Shown here in pieces: positions 9,261 through 18,578 of a DNA stretch of 64,000 nucleotides. Position 1 is the first letter of the stretch, and each line of letters begins with the position of its first letter. Made by a program: the position numbers and the translations under genes. The notes below the pieces were generated by a model that ran no database searches, was not told where the DNA came from, and saw only the letters and a list, made by a program, of their open reading frames with translations. The stretch is taken from positions 1 to 64,000 of the forward strand of contig JADJYF010000022.1 in the NCBI GenBank assembly GCA_016719885.1, read 5' to 3'. Origin of the DNA: Pseudomonadota bacterium. GTDB lineage: Bacteria; Pseudomonadota; Gammaproteobacteria; Ga0077536.

Positions 9261-9382
9261 CCCGCATCCTCCCCAAGCTTCAAGATGAGTCTCGTCCACG
9301 GCAGGATAACCGATGAAATATCCGCGCCGGAATGATTTAATCGAAGTCGACTGAGGACTGACCGGGCAAGGGGCTGTCGGCC

Positions 9383-10396
9383 ATGACCACGCCATTCGAG
9401 CAACTCGACGAAGCGCAACGGCGCGCGCATCTCGCGACGGTGGCGGCGCGCGCGGCGCCGCGCTGGGGCGTGACGCCGGGCGCGCGCATCACGCTGCTCA
9501 ACATCTCGGAAAACGCCACCTACCGCATCGACGATGACGCCCATCCCGAGCCACTGATCCTGCGCGTGCATCGCACCGGCTATCACAGCATCGATGCGAT
9601 ACGCACTGAACTGGCGTGGATGAAGGCTTTGAAGGAAGACGCCGGCGTCGAGACGCCGCAGGCCATGCCGGCGCTGGACGGTGAACTGATCCAGACCATC
9701 GCCTGCCCGGAGCTCGATGAACAGCGCCAGGCCGTGATGTTCGCCTTCATCGCCGGTGCGGAGCCGGCCCAGGACTCGCTCATCGAACCGTTCAAACGCC
9801 TGGGCGCGATCGCCGCGCGCATGCACGCCCATGCGCGCAGCTGGCAACGGCCCGACTATTTCGAACGCCTGGTGTGGGACTTCGAAGGCGCGGTCGGCAA
9901 GCGTGGCAACTGGGGCGATTGGCGCAATGGCCTCGGACTCGACGCCGCCGCCATCGACCTGCTCGAGCAGATGGTGGACAAGATGGGCGTGCGGCTCGAA
10001 GCCTTCGGCATGGACGATACGCGCTTTGGTCTCATCCACGCGGATCTGCGCCTCGCCAACCTGCTGGTGACCGCCGACGATACGCGCGTGATCGATTTCG
10101 ACGACGCCGGCCTCGGCTGGTACCTGTACGACATCGCGACCGCGGTCAGCTTCATGGAAGAACGTGAAGACCTGGCCACCCTGCTGACGGCGTGGGTGGC
10201 GGGTTATCGCAGCGTGGCGCCGCTCAGCGCGGCGGAGGAACGCGAGATCCCGACTTTCCTGATGCTGCGTCGCATGGCCATCCTGGCCTGGATCGGTTCC
10301 CACGGTGAAACCGATCTGGCGCGCGAACTGGGCTTGCCCTATACCGCCGGCACGCTGCGTCTCGCGCGGCGTTACCTCGACGAATTTCCCGGCTGA
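9383..10396 (+). CDS. Aminoglycoside-phosphotransferase-fold kinase (hydroxylysine/amino-alcohol kinase-like)
   Basis: This 337-residue protein kinase-like phosphotransferase would transfer phosphate from ATP to a small hydroxylated molecule. The catalytic loop HADLRLANLL (HxDxxxxN) is near residue 218 and the metal-binding DFDD, equivalent to DFG, near 235. The N-terminal lobe has LLNISENATYRI and LILRVHRTGY, which supplies the ATP-binding strand. The APH family includes choline, homoserine, hydroxylysine and antibiotic kinases. The nearby AGXT2-family enzyme (6641-7924) makes a kinase plus phospho-lyase pair, as in human HYKK/PHYKPL or ethanolamine phosphate breakdown, a plausible inference. 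ATG 9383 is the first start after the divergent promoter region; only a weak AAGGGG precedes it. Confidence 0.8.
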   Translation: MTTPFEQLDEAQRRAHLATVAARAAPRWGVTPGARITLLNISENATYRIDDDAHPEPLILRVHRTGYHSIDAIRTELAWMKALKEDAGVETPQAMPALDGELIQTIACPELDEQRQAVMFAFIAGAEPAQDSLIEPFKRLGAIAARMHAHARSWQRPDYFERLVWDFEGAVGKRGNWGDWRNGLGLDAAAIDLLEQMVDKMGVRLEAFGMDDTRFGLIHADLRLANLLVTADDTRVIDFDDAGLGWYLYDIATAVSFMEEREDLATLLTAWVAGYRSVAPLSAAEEREIPTFLMLRRMAILAWIGSHGETDLARELGLPYTAGTLRLARRYLDEFPG

Positions 10397-10448
10397 CGAC
10401 GCCGCGTGGGCGTGGCGCCGGGCCACGCCTGGTGACTGGAGTACTGCA

Positions 10449-11453
10449 ATGCGTGTGAAGATGTCATGGGCGCGCCGTGCGGCGCTGCTGCTTTTCCTGT
10501 TGGCGGCGAGCGTTGCGCGGGCCGCGCCCGAGGTGGTGGAGAATTCGCTCGGCATGAAGTTCGTGCGCATTCCCGCCGGCGACTTCACCATGGGCAGCGA
10601 TGCGACGCCGGACGATCTTGCGAAGCACTTTCCCGCTTACGACAAGCAGCGTCTCGGCAAGATTGACGACGAAGCGCCGGCCCATCGCGTGCGCATCTCG
10701 CGCCCGTTCTATCTCGGACAGCACGAGGTGACGGTGGGGCAGTTCCGTCGTTACTTGGAACAATCCGGCCATGTGCCTGAATCGATCGCCGATCGCACCG
10801 GCGGCTATGGCTACAACCCGGATTACGATCCGGACAAGACCGTGCGCGGCGATGCCTTCGAAGGTCGCGACCCGAAATATTCGTGGACCAATCCTGGCTT
10901 CAAACAGGGCGACGATGAACCGGTGGTCAACGTCAGCTGGAATGACGCGGTGGCGATGGCGAGATGGCTCAGCGTGAAGGAAGGGCGCCATTACCGCCTG
11001 CCGACCGAAGCCGAATGGGAGTACGCCTGCCGCGCCGGCAGCAATACGACCTTTCCCAACGGCGACGACCCGCAAGGCCTGCTCGCCATCGCCAACACCT
11101 TCGACGCCGATGCCGCGGTCAACTGGCCACGTTGGCAGGAGTGGGCGTTGCCGGGCCACGATGGCTACGCCTTCACTTCGCCGGTCGGGCGCTTTGCGCC
11201 CAACGCCTTCGGCGTCTACGACATGCTCGGCAACGTGTGGGAATGGGTCGGCGACTGGTACGGCGCCGACACCTATGCGCGTTCACCGGCGGCCGACCCC
11301 ACTGGGCCGCCAAGCGGCACGCGCTACGTGCGCCGTGGCGGCGCCTGGCACAGCTGGTCGCTGTACGCGCGCTGCGGCTTTCGCAATTGGAACCCGCCGG
11401 AGTCGCGTTACACCCTGCTCGGCATGCGCCTGGTGTTCGAGGCCGAGCGCTGA
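10449..11453 (+). CDS. Secreted FGE/SUMF1-fold protein lacking the catalytic cysteines
   Basis: A signal peptide (MRVKMSWARRAALLLFLLAA, cleavage after about 25) precedes a complete formylglycine-generating-enzyme fold: NSLGMKFVRIPAGDFTMGSD, RISRPFYLGQHEVTVGQFRRYL, PVVNVSWNDAVAMARWLS, YRLPTEAEWEYACRAG, and YDMLGNVWEWVGDWYG. True FGEs carry a redox Cys pair in RGG-x-W-x-C-x4-C. Here the segment is RRGGAWHSWSLYARCGFRN, with Ser and Ala at those positions, so sulfatase activation is not expected. It more likely resembles PvdO/EgtB-type or structural relatives that act in the periplasm. ATG 10449 lies 52 bases after the kinase stop. No sulfatase gene is nearby. Confidence 0.85.
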   Translation: MRVKMSWARRAALLLFLLAASVARAAPEVVENSLGMKFVRIPAGDFTMGSDATPDDLAKHFPAYDKQRLGKIDDEAPAHRVRISRPFYLGQHEVTVGQFRRYLEQSGHVPESIADRTGGYGYNPDYDPDKTVRGDAFEGRDPKYSWTNPGFKQGDDEPVVNVSWNDAVAMARWLSVKEGRHYRLPTEAEWEYACRAGSNTTFPNGDDPQGLLAIANTFDADAAVNWPRWQEWALPGHDGYAFTSPVGRFAPNAFGVYDMLGNVWEWVGDWYGADTYARSPAADPTGPPSGTRYVRRGGAWHSWSLYARCGFRNWNPPESRYTLLGMRLVFEAER

Positions 11454-11624
11454 GCGCGACGCGCGCGAAACACCCATCCCGTCACACAACCCGCTGCCAC
11501 CACGGCGGGCGGCCTTGAACTCCGCACGCGCGTCCCGAGATACATGTTCGAAGCGACGCGCGTGCCGTGCATGAACGTCGAATTGAGAAGGCATCGGCAT
11601 TCCGGTGGCGCCGCGCGATCTTTT

Positions 11625-11642
11625 TGGTGACCCGGGTCACCA
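11625..11642. promoter_or_regulatory. Perfect 18-bp palindrome upstream of the RTX gene
   Basis: TGGTGACCCGGGTCACCA is a perfect inverted repeat 80 bases before the RTX start codon, in a 269-base gap that otherwise holds no gene. It could be an operator for a dimeric regulator or the 3' hairpin of the preceding gene. It is not followed by a U-run, so an operator is the better guess. Confidence 0.4.
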
Positions 11643-11722
11643 TGGCAGTGCTCGGCGCTCGGCATAGTGCGCGGCATTGACGGCGGCCCGCGCGGTCGTA
11701 CAGAACATGAGGATGGAAGGAC

Positions 11723-12751
11723 ATGAAGAAGCGTATCGATGATTTTCTGCGCCGTCGCAACGGCGGTGATGACGACGACGTGTTGCACGGCGATCGCGGC
11801 AGCGACGATCTGCGTGGCGGCGGCGGTGACGATGTACTGGACGGTGGCCGCGGCGACGACGACCTGGTTGGCGGCACCGGTGATGACACCCTCAAGGGCG
11901 GCGTCGGCGACGATTCGCTGGCCGGCGATGCCGGCGACGACCGCCTGTTCGGCGGTACCGGCAACGACGACCTGCGCGGCGGCCGCGGCGACGATCGCCT
12001 GACCGGCGGGCTCGGTCGCGACCTCCTGGCCGGCGGCGTCGGCAATGACACCTACGTCATCGATCGTATCGACGAGATCGGCAAGAGCAGCAGCGACGCG
12101 GGCATCGACCGCGTCGTCAGTTCGGTGTCCTACGGCCTCGGTAACCACCAGGAACGCCTGTCATTGATCGGCACTGGCGCTCTCAACGGCAACGGCAACA
12201 GCGGCGACAATGTGCTGACCGGCAACAGCGGCGGCAACCGCCTGACCGCTGGCGCCGGCGACGACACGCTGAACGGCGAGGCCGGCGACGACCGCCTCAA
12301 TGGCGGTGCCGGCGATGATGACCTGCGCGGCGGCAGCGGCCACGACCTGCTGCATGGCGCGGCCGGCGACGACCGCCTGCATTACGACGCCGACGACAGC
12401 CGCGTCGACGGCGGTGCCGGCGAGGACACCCTGGTCATCGACGGCAGTGGCGTGAATCTCGACCTGTCGACCGTCGCCGACGGTCTCATCACCGGCATCG
12501 AAGAGATCAATCTCACCGGCACCGGCGACAACAGCATTACCTTGAACTTGAGCGACGTGCTGGCGATGTCACCGACCACCGACACCCTGATGCTGACCGG
12601 CAATGCCGGCGACAGCGTGACCTCCAGCGGTCAGGGATGGGTGCTGCAGGTCGGCGAGACCGAAGTCGAGCACGGTCACACCTACGATACCTGGACCTCG
12701 GGTCTCGGTACCCTGCTGGTGGACCAGGCCATGACCGCGACCTTGAGCTGA
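11723..12751 (+). CDS. RTX calcium-binding repeat protein
   Basis: Of its 342 residues, roughly 15-105 and 150-230 are tandem nonapeptides of the GGxGxDxLx type (for example GGTGDDTLKGGVGDDSL), which fold as calcium-loaded beta-rolls. Between them is a linker of the type DTYVIDRIDEIGKSSSDAGIDRVVSSVSY found between RTX blocks. The last ~110 residues (INLTGTGDNSITLNLSDVLAMSPTTDTLMLTGNAGD) resemble the adhesin-like repeat that follows RTX blocks in large surface proteins. There is no N-terminal signal peptide, as expected for type I secretion, but no ABC/HlyD exporter lies in the window. GGAAGGAC precedes the ATG. No catalytic domain is visible, so it may be a surface or biofilm protein. Confidence 0.85.
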   Translation: MKKRIDDFLRRRNGGDDDDVLHGDRGSDDLRGGGGDDVLDGGRGDDDLVGGTGDDTLKGGVGDDSLAGDAGDDRLFGGTGNDDLRGGRGDDRLTGGLGRDLLAGGVGNDTYVIDRIDEIGKSSSDAGIDRVVSSVSYGLGNHQERLSLIGTGALNGNGNSGDNVLTGNSGGNRLTAGAGDDTLNGEAGDDRLNGGAGDDDLRGGSGHDLLHGAAGDDRLHYDADDSRVDGGAGEDTLVIDGSGVNLDLSTVADGLITGIEEINLTGTGDNSITLNLSDVLAMSPTTDTLMLTGNAGDSVTSSGQGWVLQVGETEVEHGHTYDTWTSGLGTLLVDQAMTATLS

Positions 12752-12771
12752 GGGCGGTCGCACAGGTGGAA

Positions 12772-12843
12772 TGTGCGAATGAATTCGCACCTACAGCGAC
12801 GGCGATGGCATCCCGCCCCTGTAGGTGCGAATTTATTCGCACA
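12772..12843. repeat. Inverted pair of family-A REP-like palindromes
   Basis: A minus-orientation copy (12772-12796) and a plus-orientation copy (12820-12843, with one T-for-C change in the centre) are separated by 23 bases. Each is TGTAG, arm GTGCGAAT, centre TC, arm ATTCGCAC, A. The pair sits between convergent genes (the RTX gene ending at 12751 and the reductase gene ending at 12865). It could act as a bidirectional transcript end. Confidence 0.9.
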
Positions 12844-12864
12844 CCGACATCCCCAGCACGCGCA

Positions 12865-13839
12865 TCAACCACACCCCGCCACCCGCGCGCGCGCTTCGAC
12901 CAGCGCCAGCACGGTGTCTATGGTCGGCGTGGCGACGCCGACCAGGCGACCGAGCTCCGCCACCGCCGCCACCAGGGCATCGGTTTCGAGCCGGCGTCCG
13001 CGTTCGAGGTCCTGCAGCATCGAGGTCTTGTGCGCGCCGACCGCCGCCGCGCCGGCGATGCGCTTGTCGACATCGATGGGAAATTTCACGCCCAGGGCTT
13101 CGGCGATGGTTTGCGCTTCGACCATCATGGCGCGCGCCACCGCGCGGGTGCCGGGATCGGCGCAGATCACGTCGAGGGTCGCGCCGGTCAGGGCGCTGAT
13201 GGGATTGAAGCTCAGGTTGCCCCACAGCTTGATCCACAGTTCGTCGCGGATCTCGCGACGCACCGGTGCCTTGAAGCCGGCATGGCGCAGCGCATCGGAC
13301 AAGGCGGTGACGCGCGCGGTCTTCTCGCCCGACGGTTCACCAAGCGTGAAGCGATCGCCTTCGATGTGTTGAATGACGCCGGGTGCCACCACTTCGCAGG
13401 CGGGGTAGACCACGCAGCCGATGATGCGCCGCGCTTCGATGGTGCGCGCCAGCAGACCATCGGCATCGACGCTGGTGATGCGCGTGTCGCGCCACGGCCC
13501 GTCGAGTCCATGGAAGTACCACCAGGGCAAACCGTTCACCGCCCAGATCACCGCGGTGTCGGCATGGAACAGCACCGGCAGCCGCTCGACCATCGCCGCC
13601 ACCGAGTGCGCTTTCAGGGCAATCAGCACGTAGTCCTGGGCGCCGAGTTCGGCCGGATCTTCGACGCAGGGCAGGCGCAGGGTGAGATCGCCCGCGGCGC
13701 TGCGCAGGCGCAGGCCGTGTTCGACGATGGCCTCGCGCTGCGCGCCGCGCGCGACCAGCGAGACTCCGACACCGCTGGCGGCGAGCCGCGCGGCGATGAG
13801 TCCGCCGATGGCGCCGGCGCCGTAGACCGCGAGTTTCAT
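12865..13839 (-). CDS. 2-dehydropantoate 2-reductase family protein (PanE/ApbA-like)
   Basis: This 324-residue NADPH-dependent ketopantoate-reductase-type enzyme has an N-terminal Rossmann motif GAGAIGG near residues 7-13. The catalytic Lys and Asn lie in ELWIKLWGNLSFNPISALTGAT near 180, and the C-terminal helical domain has the usual DVDKRIAGA...KTSMLQDLERGR segment. It starts 16 bases after the stop of the acyl-CoA ligase gene, on the same strand, so the two form a unit. Biosynthetic PanE is normally single and linked to pan genes. Here the partner is an oxalate-CoA-ligase-like enzyme, so a catabolic 2-oxo-acid substrate is also possible. The ATG at 13839 is chosen because the Rossmann strand begins there. 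Confidence 0.85.
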   Translation of the reverse strand: MKLAVYGAGAIGGLIAARLAASGVGVSLVARGAQREAIVEHGLRLRSAAGDLTLRLPCVEDPAELGAQDYVLIALKAHSVAAMVERLPVLFHADTAVIWAVNGLPWWYFHGLDGPWRDTRITSVDADGLLARTIEARRIIGCVVYPACEVVAPGVIQHIEGDRFTLGEPSGEKTARVTALSDALRHAGFKAPVRREIRDELWIKLWGNLSFNPISALTGATLDVICADPGTRAVARAMMVEAQTIAEALGVKFPIDVDKRIAGAAAVGAHKTSMLQDLERGRRLETDALVAAVAELGRLVGVATPTIDTVLALVEARARVAGCG

Positions 13840-13855
13840 CGGCCGCTGGCGCGCG

Positions 13856-15397
<1,542 letters not shown>

Positions 15398-15586
15398 GGG
15401 CGGCCTCGTTGCTCGGGTTGGCGGATGATAGAGGGGGCCATGGGGCCGCTCAAGCGCGCTTGACCGCTGTCGTTGGCGCAGCGCTGGCAAACAGGCTAGG
15501 CTTGAAATAGTCATAGAGCATCGCCATCAAGTCTTTGGTTCCCGCGCACGCTACCCAGGCATCAACATCCATACCCGTTCAACGCC

Positions 15587-15964
15587 ATGCTTCGTCGTTT
15601 CCACCGCATCGTCATTGCCCTGTTGCTGGCCACGCTGCCGGTGATGGGCTTGGCGGGTTTCGCGCGTGAAGGGCAGAGCGGCTGCGCCATGCACATGCAG
15701 GGCGACATGCACGGCACGCAGGCCGGGCAGGGCGAACACGCCATGACCATGGCCGAGCACTGCAAGGCCATGCACGCCGCCGCCAAGGCGACATGCAAGA
15801 ACGGTGGTCATTGTGCGATGTGCGATGATCTCTCGACCTCGCTGGCCGTGACCGAGCTGCCGCTGGCAGAGGCCGGTGACGCCCAGGGCATCACGCTGCA
15901 AGGCGTCGATTTCCTCCTCGATTCCACCGTCGCCGGTCTCTGGCGACCTCCGCGCTTGAGCTGA
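15587..15964 (+). CDS. Small exported Met/His/Cys-rich protein heading the metal efflux operon
   Basis: This 125-residue protein has a signal peptide (MLRRFHRIVIALLLATLPVM, cleavage near residue 25). Its central region is dense in soft-metal ligands: GCAMHMQGDMHGTQ, HAMTMAEHCKAMHAA, TCKNGGHCAMCDD. The tail is ordinary. It lies 87 bases before the TolC-like gene of a Cus-type efflux system and replaces the small periplasmic metal carrier (CusF) often found there, although it has no CusF-like beta-barrel signature. Binding of Cu(I) or Ag(I) in the periplasm is inferred from composition and context only. I do not recognise a named family; DUF2946/CopL-like proteins are the nearest idea. Confidence 0.7.
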   Translation: MLRRFHRIVIALLLATLPVMGLAGFAREGQSGCAMHMQGDMHGTQAGQGEHAMTMAEHCKAMHAAAKATCKNGGHCAMCDDLSTSLAVTELPLAEAGDAQGITLQGVDFLLDSTVAGLWRPPRLS

Positions 15965-16051
15965 TTCCGCGTGCCGTCGCGGTGACCCGTGATCACGGGG
16001 CGCCGTCGTCGCCGTGCCTGTGCGCACGGTTCGTCGTGGAGTTGGCGTGTC

Positions 16052-17296
16052 ATGAAAAGATTTATAGCGGCCCTGCTCGGGGCCTTGATGCCGTGGTGCG
16101 CTGGCGCCGCGGACAGTGTGTCGGTGGGCTTCGACGAAGCGCTGGCGGTCGCCGAGAGCAATGCGCCCAGCCTCGCGGCGGCCGGCGCACGCGACGCGGC
16201 GGCGCGTCACGCGGCCATCGCGGCCGGCGAATTGCCCGACCCGAAATTAATCGTCGGGCTCGACAACCTGCCAGTCACCGGCGCCGATGACTGGTCGCTG
16301 GGACGCGACTTCATGACCATGCAGCGCGTGGGCGTGAGCCAGGAATGGCCGAACGCGGGCAAACGCAAGGCGCGCGTCGCCGAAGCGCAGGCCGCCATCG
16401 CCGACGCCGAGTTCGTCGCCCGCGCCGAACGCCTGACGGTGCGCAAGGATGCCGCGCTGGCGTGGCTGGCGGCCTATTACAGCGTCGCGCGACTGGCCTT
16501 GCAGGACGAACTCACGCACGAGAACGCGTTGCTCGAGAAGACCACCGCCGCGCGTTACGCCGGCGGCTCGGCGGCCAGCGCCGAGCTGTTGGCGGCGCGC
16601 CGCGAAGCCTTGCTGCTCGCCGACCAGCGCGACGAGTTGCTGGCCGCCGAGGCGGCCGCCAACGCCGAACTGCGGCGCGTGTTGGGACGCCCGGCGGTGA
16701 TCAAGGCGGGCGCCGCCGTGCCGGCCATCGACATCGATGCCGCGCATCTGCGCGCGCACCTCGAGCAACACCCCGACCTGCGCGTCTACGACGCGCGCGT
16801 GGCCGCCGCCAGCGCCGCCTTGCGTGAAGCCGAAGCGTCCAAGCGTCCCGACTGGAACGTCGAACTCGCCTACCAGCATCGCGGCCCGCGCTACGGCGAA
16901 ATGGTGTCGGCGGAAGTCTCCATAGACCTGCCCTTGTTCAGCGCGCGGCGCCAGGACCCGACCATCGCGGCGCGCGCCGCCGACGTCGCCGCCATGAACG
17001 ACGATCTCGCCGCCGCGCTACGTGTGCACGAAGCGGAACTCGAGCGGGATCTCGCTGACTACCAGCGCCTCGCGCAACAGCGCCAACGCATGCGCGACGC
17101 GCGCTTGCCGCTCGCCGAGCAGGCCTTGTCGCTCGCCTACCGTGCCTACGCCGCCGGCGAGGCCAGCCTCGCCGAGCTGTTGGCCGCGCGTCGTGAACTG
17201 GCGAACCTGCGCTTCGATGCGCTCAATCTCGATGCCGCGCTGACCATGGCCGCGGCCGGCATCTATTTCCGTTACGAGGGTGGCGAACATGACTGA
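16052..17296 (+). CDS. TolC-family outer-membrane channel of a heavy-metal efflux system (CusC/CzcC-like)
   Basis: This 414-residue outer-membrane efflux protein has a signal peptide (MKRFIAALLGALMPWCAGA). Two repeated OEP helical-hairpin units follow: one begins VGFDEALAVAESNAPSLAAAGARDAAARHAA, the second includes HPDLRVYDARVAAASAALREAEASKRPDW. The segment VGVSQEWPNAGKRKARVAEAQA is typical of the CzcC/CusC branch. The start at 16052 is chosen at the signal peptide, with GGAG about 10 bases upstream; the longer frame from 15989 adds an Arg-rich stretch of no use. Its stop overlaps the start of the periplasmic adaptor by eight bases, so it is the second gene of a four-gene operon. Confidence 0.88.
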   Translation: MKRFIAALLGALMPWCAGAADSVSVGFDEALAVAESNAPSLAAAGARDAAARHAAIAAGELPDPKLIVGLDNLPVTGADDWSLGRDFMTMQRVGVSQEWPNAGKRKARVAEAQAAIADAEFVARAERLTVRKDAALAWLAAYYSVARLALQDELTHENALLEKTTAARYAGGSAASAELLAARREALLLADQRDELLAAEAAANAELRRVLGRPAVIKAGAAVPAIDIDAAHLRAHLEQHPDLRVYDARVAAASAALREAEASKRPDWNVELAYQHRGPRYGEMVSAEVSIDLPLFSARRQDPTIAARAADVAAMNDDLAAALRVHEAELERDLADYQRLAQQRQRMRDARLPLAEQALSLAYRAYAAGEASLAELLAARRELANLRFDALNLDAALTMAAAGIYFRYEGGEHD

Positions 17297-18578
17297 GCAG
17301 GGCACCCAGGGGTTCGCGAAGTCGGCCCTGATGATGCTGGTGATACTGGCGCTCGGCATTGCCGTCGGCCTGGTCATCGGCCGTGGCGGCAAGACCGTCG
17401 ACAACGCCACGCCGAGCGCCTCGCCGGCCGCCGCGCCGACGCCGGCCGAGCGCAAGGTGCTGTACTGGTACGACCCGATGAAACCGGACCAGCATTTCGA
17501 CAAGCCGGGCCGTTCGCCCTTCATGGACATGGATCTCGTGCCGCGCTACGCCGAGCCGGCCATGACCGCGAGCGATGCGCCAGCCGCCGGCGGCGCCATC
17601 AAGCTCGATGCGGACCTGCCGCGTCGCCTCGGGCTGCGCACCGTGCAAGCGACACGCGGCCATCTCGAGTCGCGCATCGAGGCAGTCGGTGAATTCCAGT
17701 ACAACCAGCGCGATGTCGCCAATGTGCAGGCGCGCGTCGACGGTTTCGTCGAACGCGTCCATGGCCGTGCGCCCGGCGACGTCGTCGCGCGCGGTGCGCC
17801 CTTGGTCACGCTGTTGCTGCCGGACTGGGGCAGCGCGCAGCAGGAATTCCTCGCCGTGCTGGAATTGGGCGATGCGCGCCTGGCGGACGCGGCGCGCACG
17901 CGCCTGCGCCTGCTCGGCATGTCCGCTGACCTGATTGCGCGCGTGGAGCAGACACGCAAGAGCGAGGCGCTCGTCACCCTCACCAGCCCACTGGCCGGCG
18001 TCATCACCACGCTGGACGTGCGTAGCGGCATGCGCGTGGCGGCCGGCGAGCCGCTCGCAACCATCAATGGCATCGACCCGGTGTGGCTGGAGGTGGCGGT
18101 GCCGGAGCAGCTCGCCGAGAGCGTACGCGTCGGCGCCGAGGTGCGCGCCGAGCTCGCCGCCTATGCCGGCACGGTGTTCCGCGGCGAAGTGGCGAGCATC
18201 CTGCCCGCCGCCGACAGCGCCACGCGCAGCGTGCGGGTGCGCGTCAGCTTCGCCAACGCCGATGGCCGCCTGCGTCCCGGCTTGAGCGCGCGGGTGACGC
18301 TGGCCGCGCCGCGCGGCGATGAAGTGGTGCTGGTGCCGAGTGCGGCGCTGATCCGCGGCGGCCAACAGGATCGCGTGATCATCGTCACCGATGACGGCCG
18401 CTACGCGCCGCGCGTGGTGCATGCCGGACGCGAAGCCGAGGGCCAGGTCGAGATCCTGCACGGGCTGGAGGCGGGCGTGACGGTCGCCGCCAGTGCGCAA
18501 TTCCTGCTCGATGCCGACGCCAGTCTCAAGGGCGTGGCGCCGGAGATGCCGGCCATGCACGAGGGCCATGCGCCATGA
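17289..18578 (+). CDS. cusB: Periplasmic adaptor (membrane fusion protein) of Cu/Ag RND efflux
   Basis: The 429-residue adaptor has one N-terminal transmembrane anchor (residues about 12-33). Next comes the heavy-metal-binding module YWYDPMKPDQHFDKPGRSPFMDMDLVPRY near 58-86, the CusB-type Met-rich segment. A lipoyl/coiled-coil hairpin (QARVDGFVERVHGRAPGDVVARG; LADAARTRLRLLGM) and beta-barrel domains (VWLEVAVPEQLAESVRVGAEV) complete it. It links the inner-membrane pump (18575-21694) to the outer-membrane channel and hands metal to the pump. ATG 17289 is preferred over a GTG nine bases earlier because GAGGGTGG is better placed. The gene overlaps both neighbours. The metal module favours copper/silver over cobalt/zinc. 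Confidence 0.9.
   Translation: MTEQGTQGFAKSALMMLVILALGIAVGLVIGRGGKTVDNATPSASPAAAPTPAERKVLYWYDPMKPDQHFDKPGRSPFMDMDLVPRYAEPAMTASDAPAAGGAIKLDADLPRRLGLRTVQATRGHLESRIEAVGEFQYNQRDVANVQARVDGFVERVHGRAPGDVVARGAPLVTLLLPDWGSAQQEFLAVLELGDARLADAARTRLRLLGMSADLIARVEQTRKSEALVTLTSPLAGVITTLDVRSGMRVAAGEPLATINGIDPVWLEVAVPEQLAESVRVGAEVRAELAAYAGTVFRGEVASILPAADSATRSVRVRVSFANADGRLRPGLSARVTLAAPRGDEVVLVPSAALIRGGQQDRVIIVTDDGRYAPRVVHAGREAEGQVEILHGLEAGVTVAASAQFLLDADASLKGVAPEMPAMHEGHAP

Noticed and set aside
15985..16005. CCCGTGATCACGGG palindrome before the TolC-like gene as an operator
   Set aside because: It lies within the operon between two co-directional genes, far from the likely promoter. It may only be a weak intercistronic hairpin, and evidence is thin.
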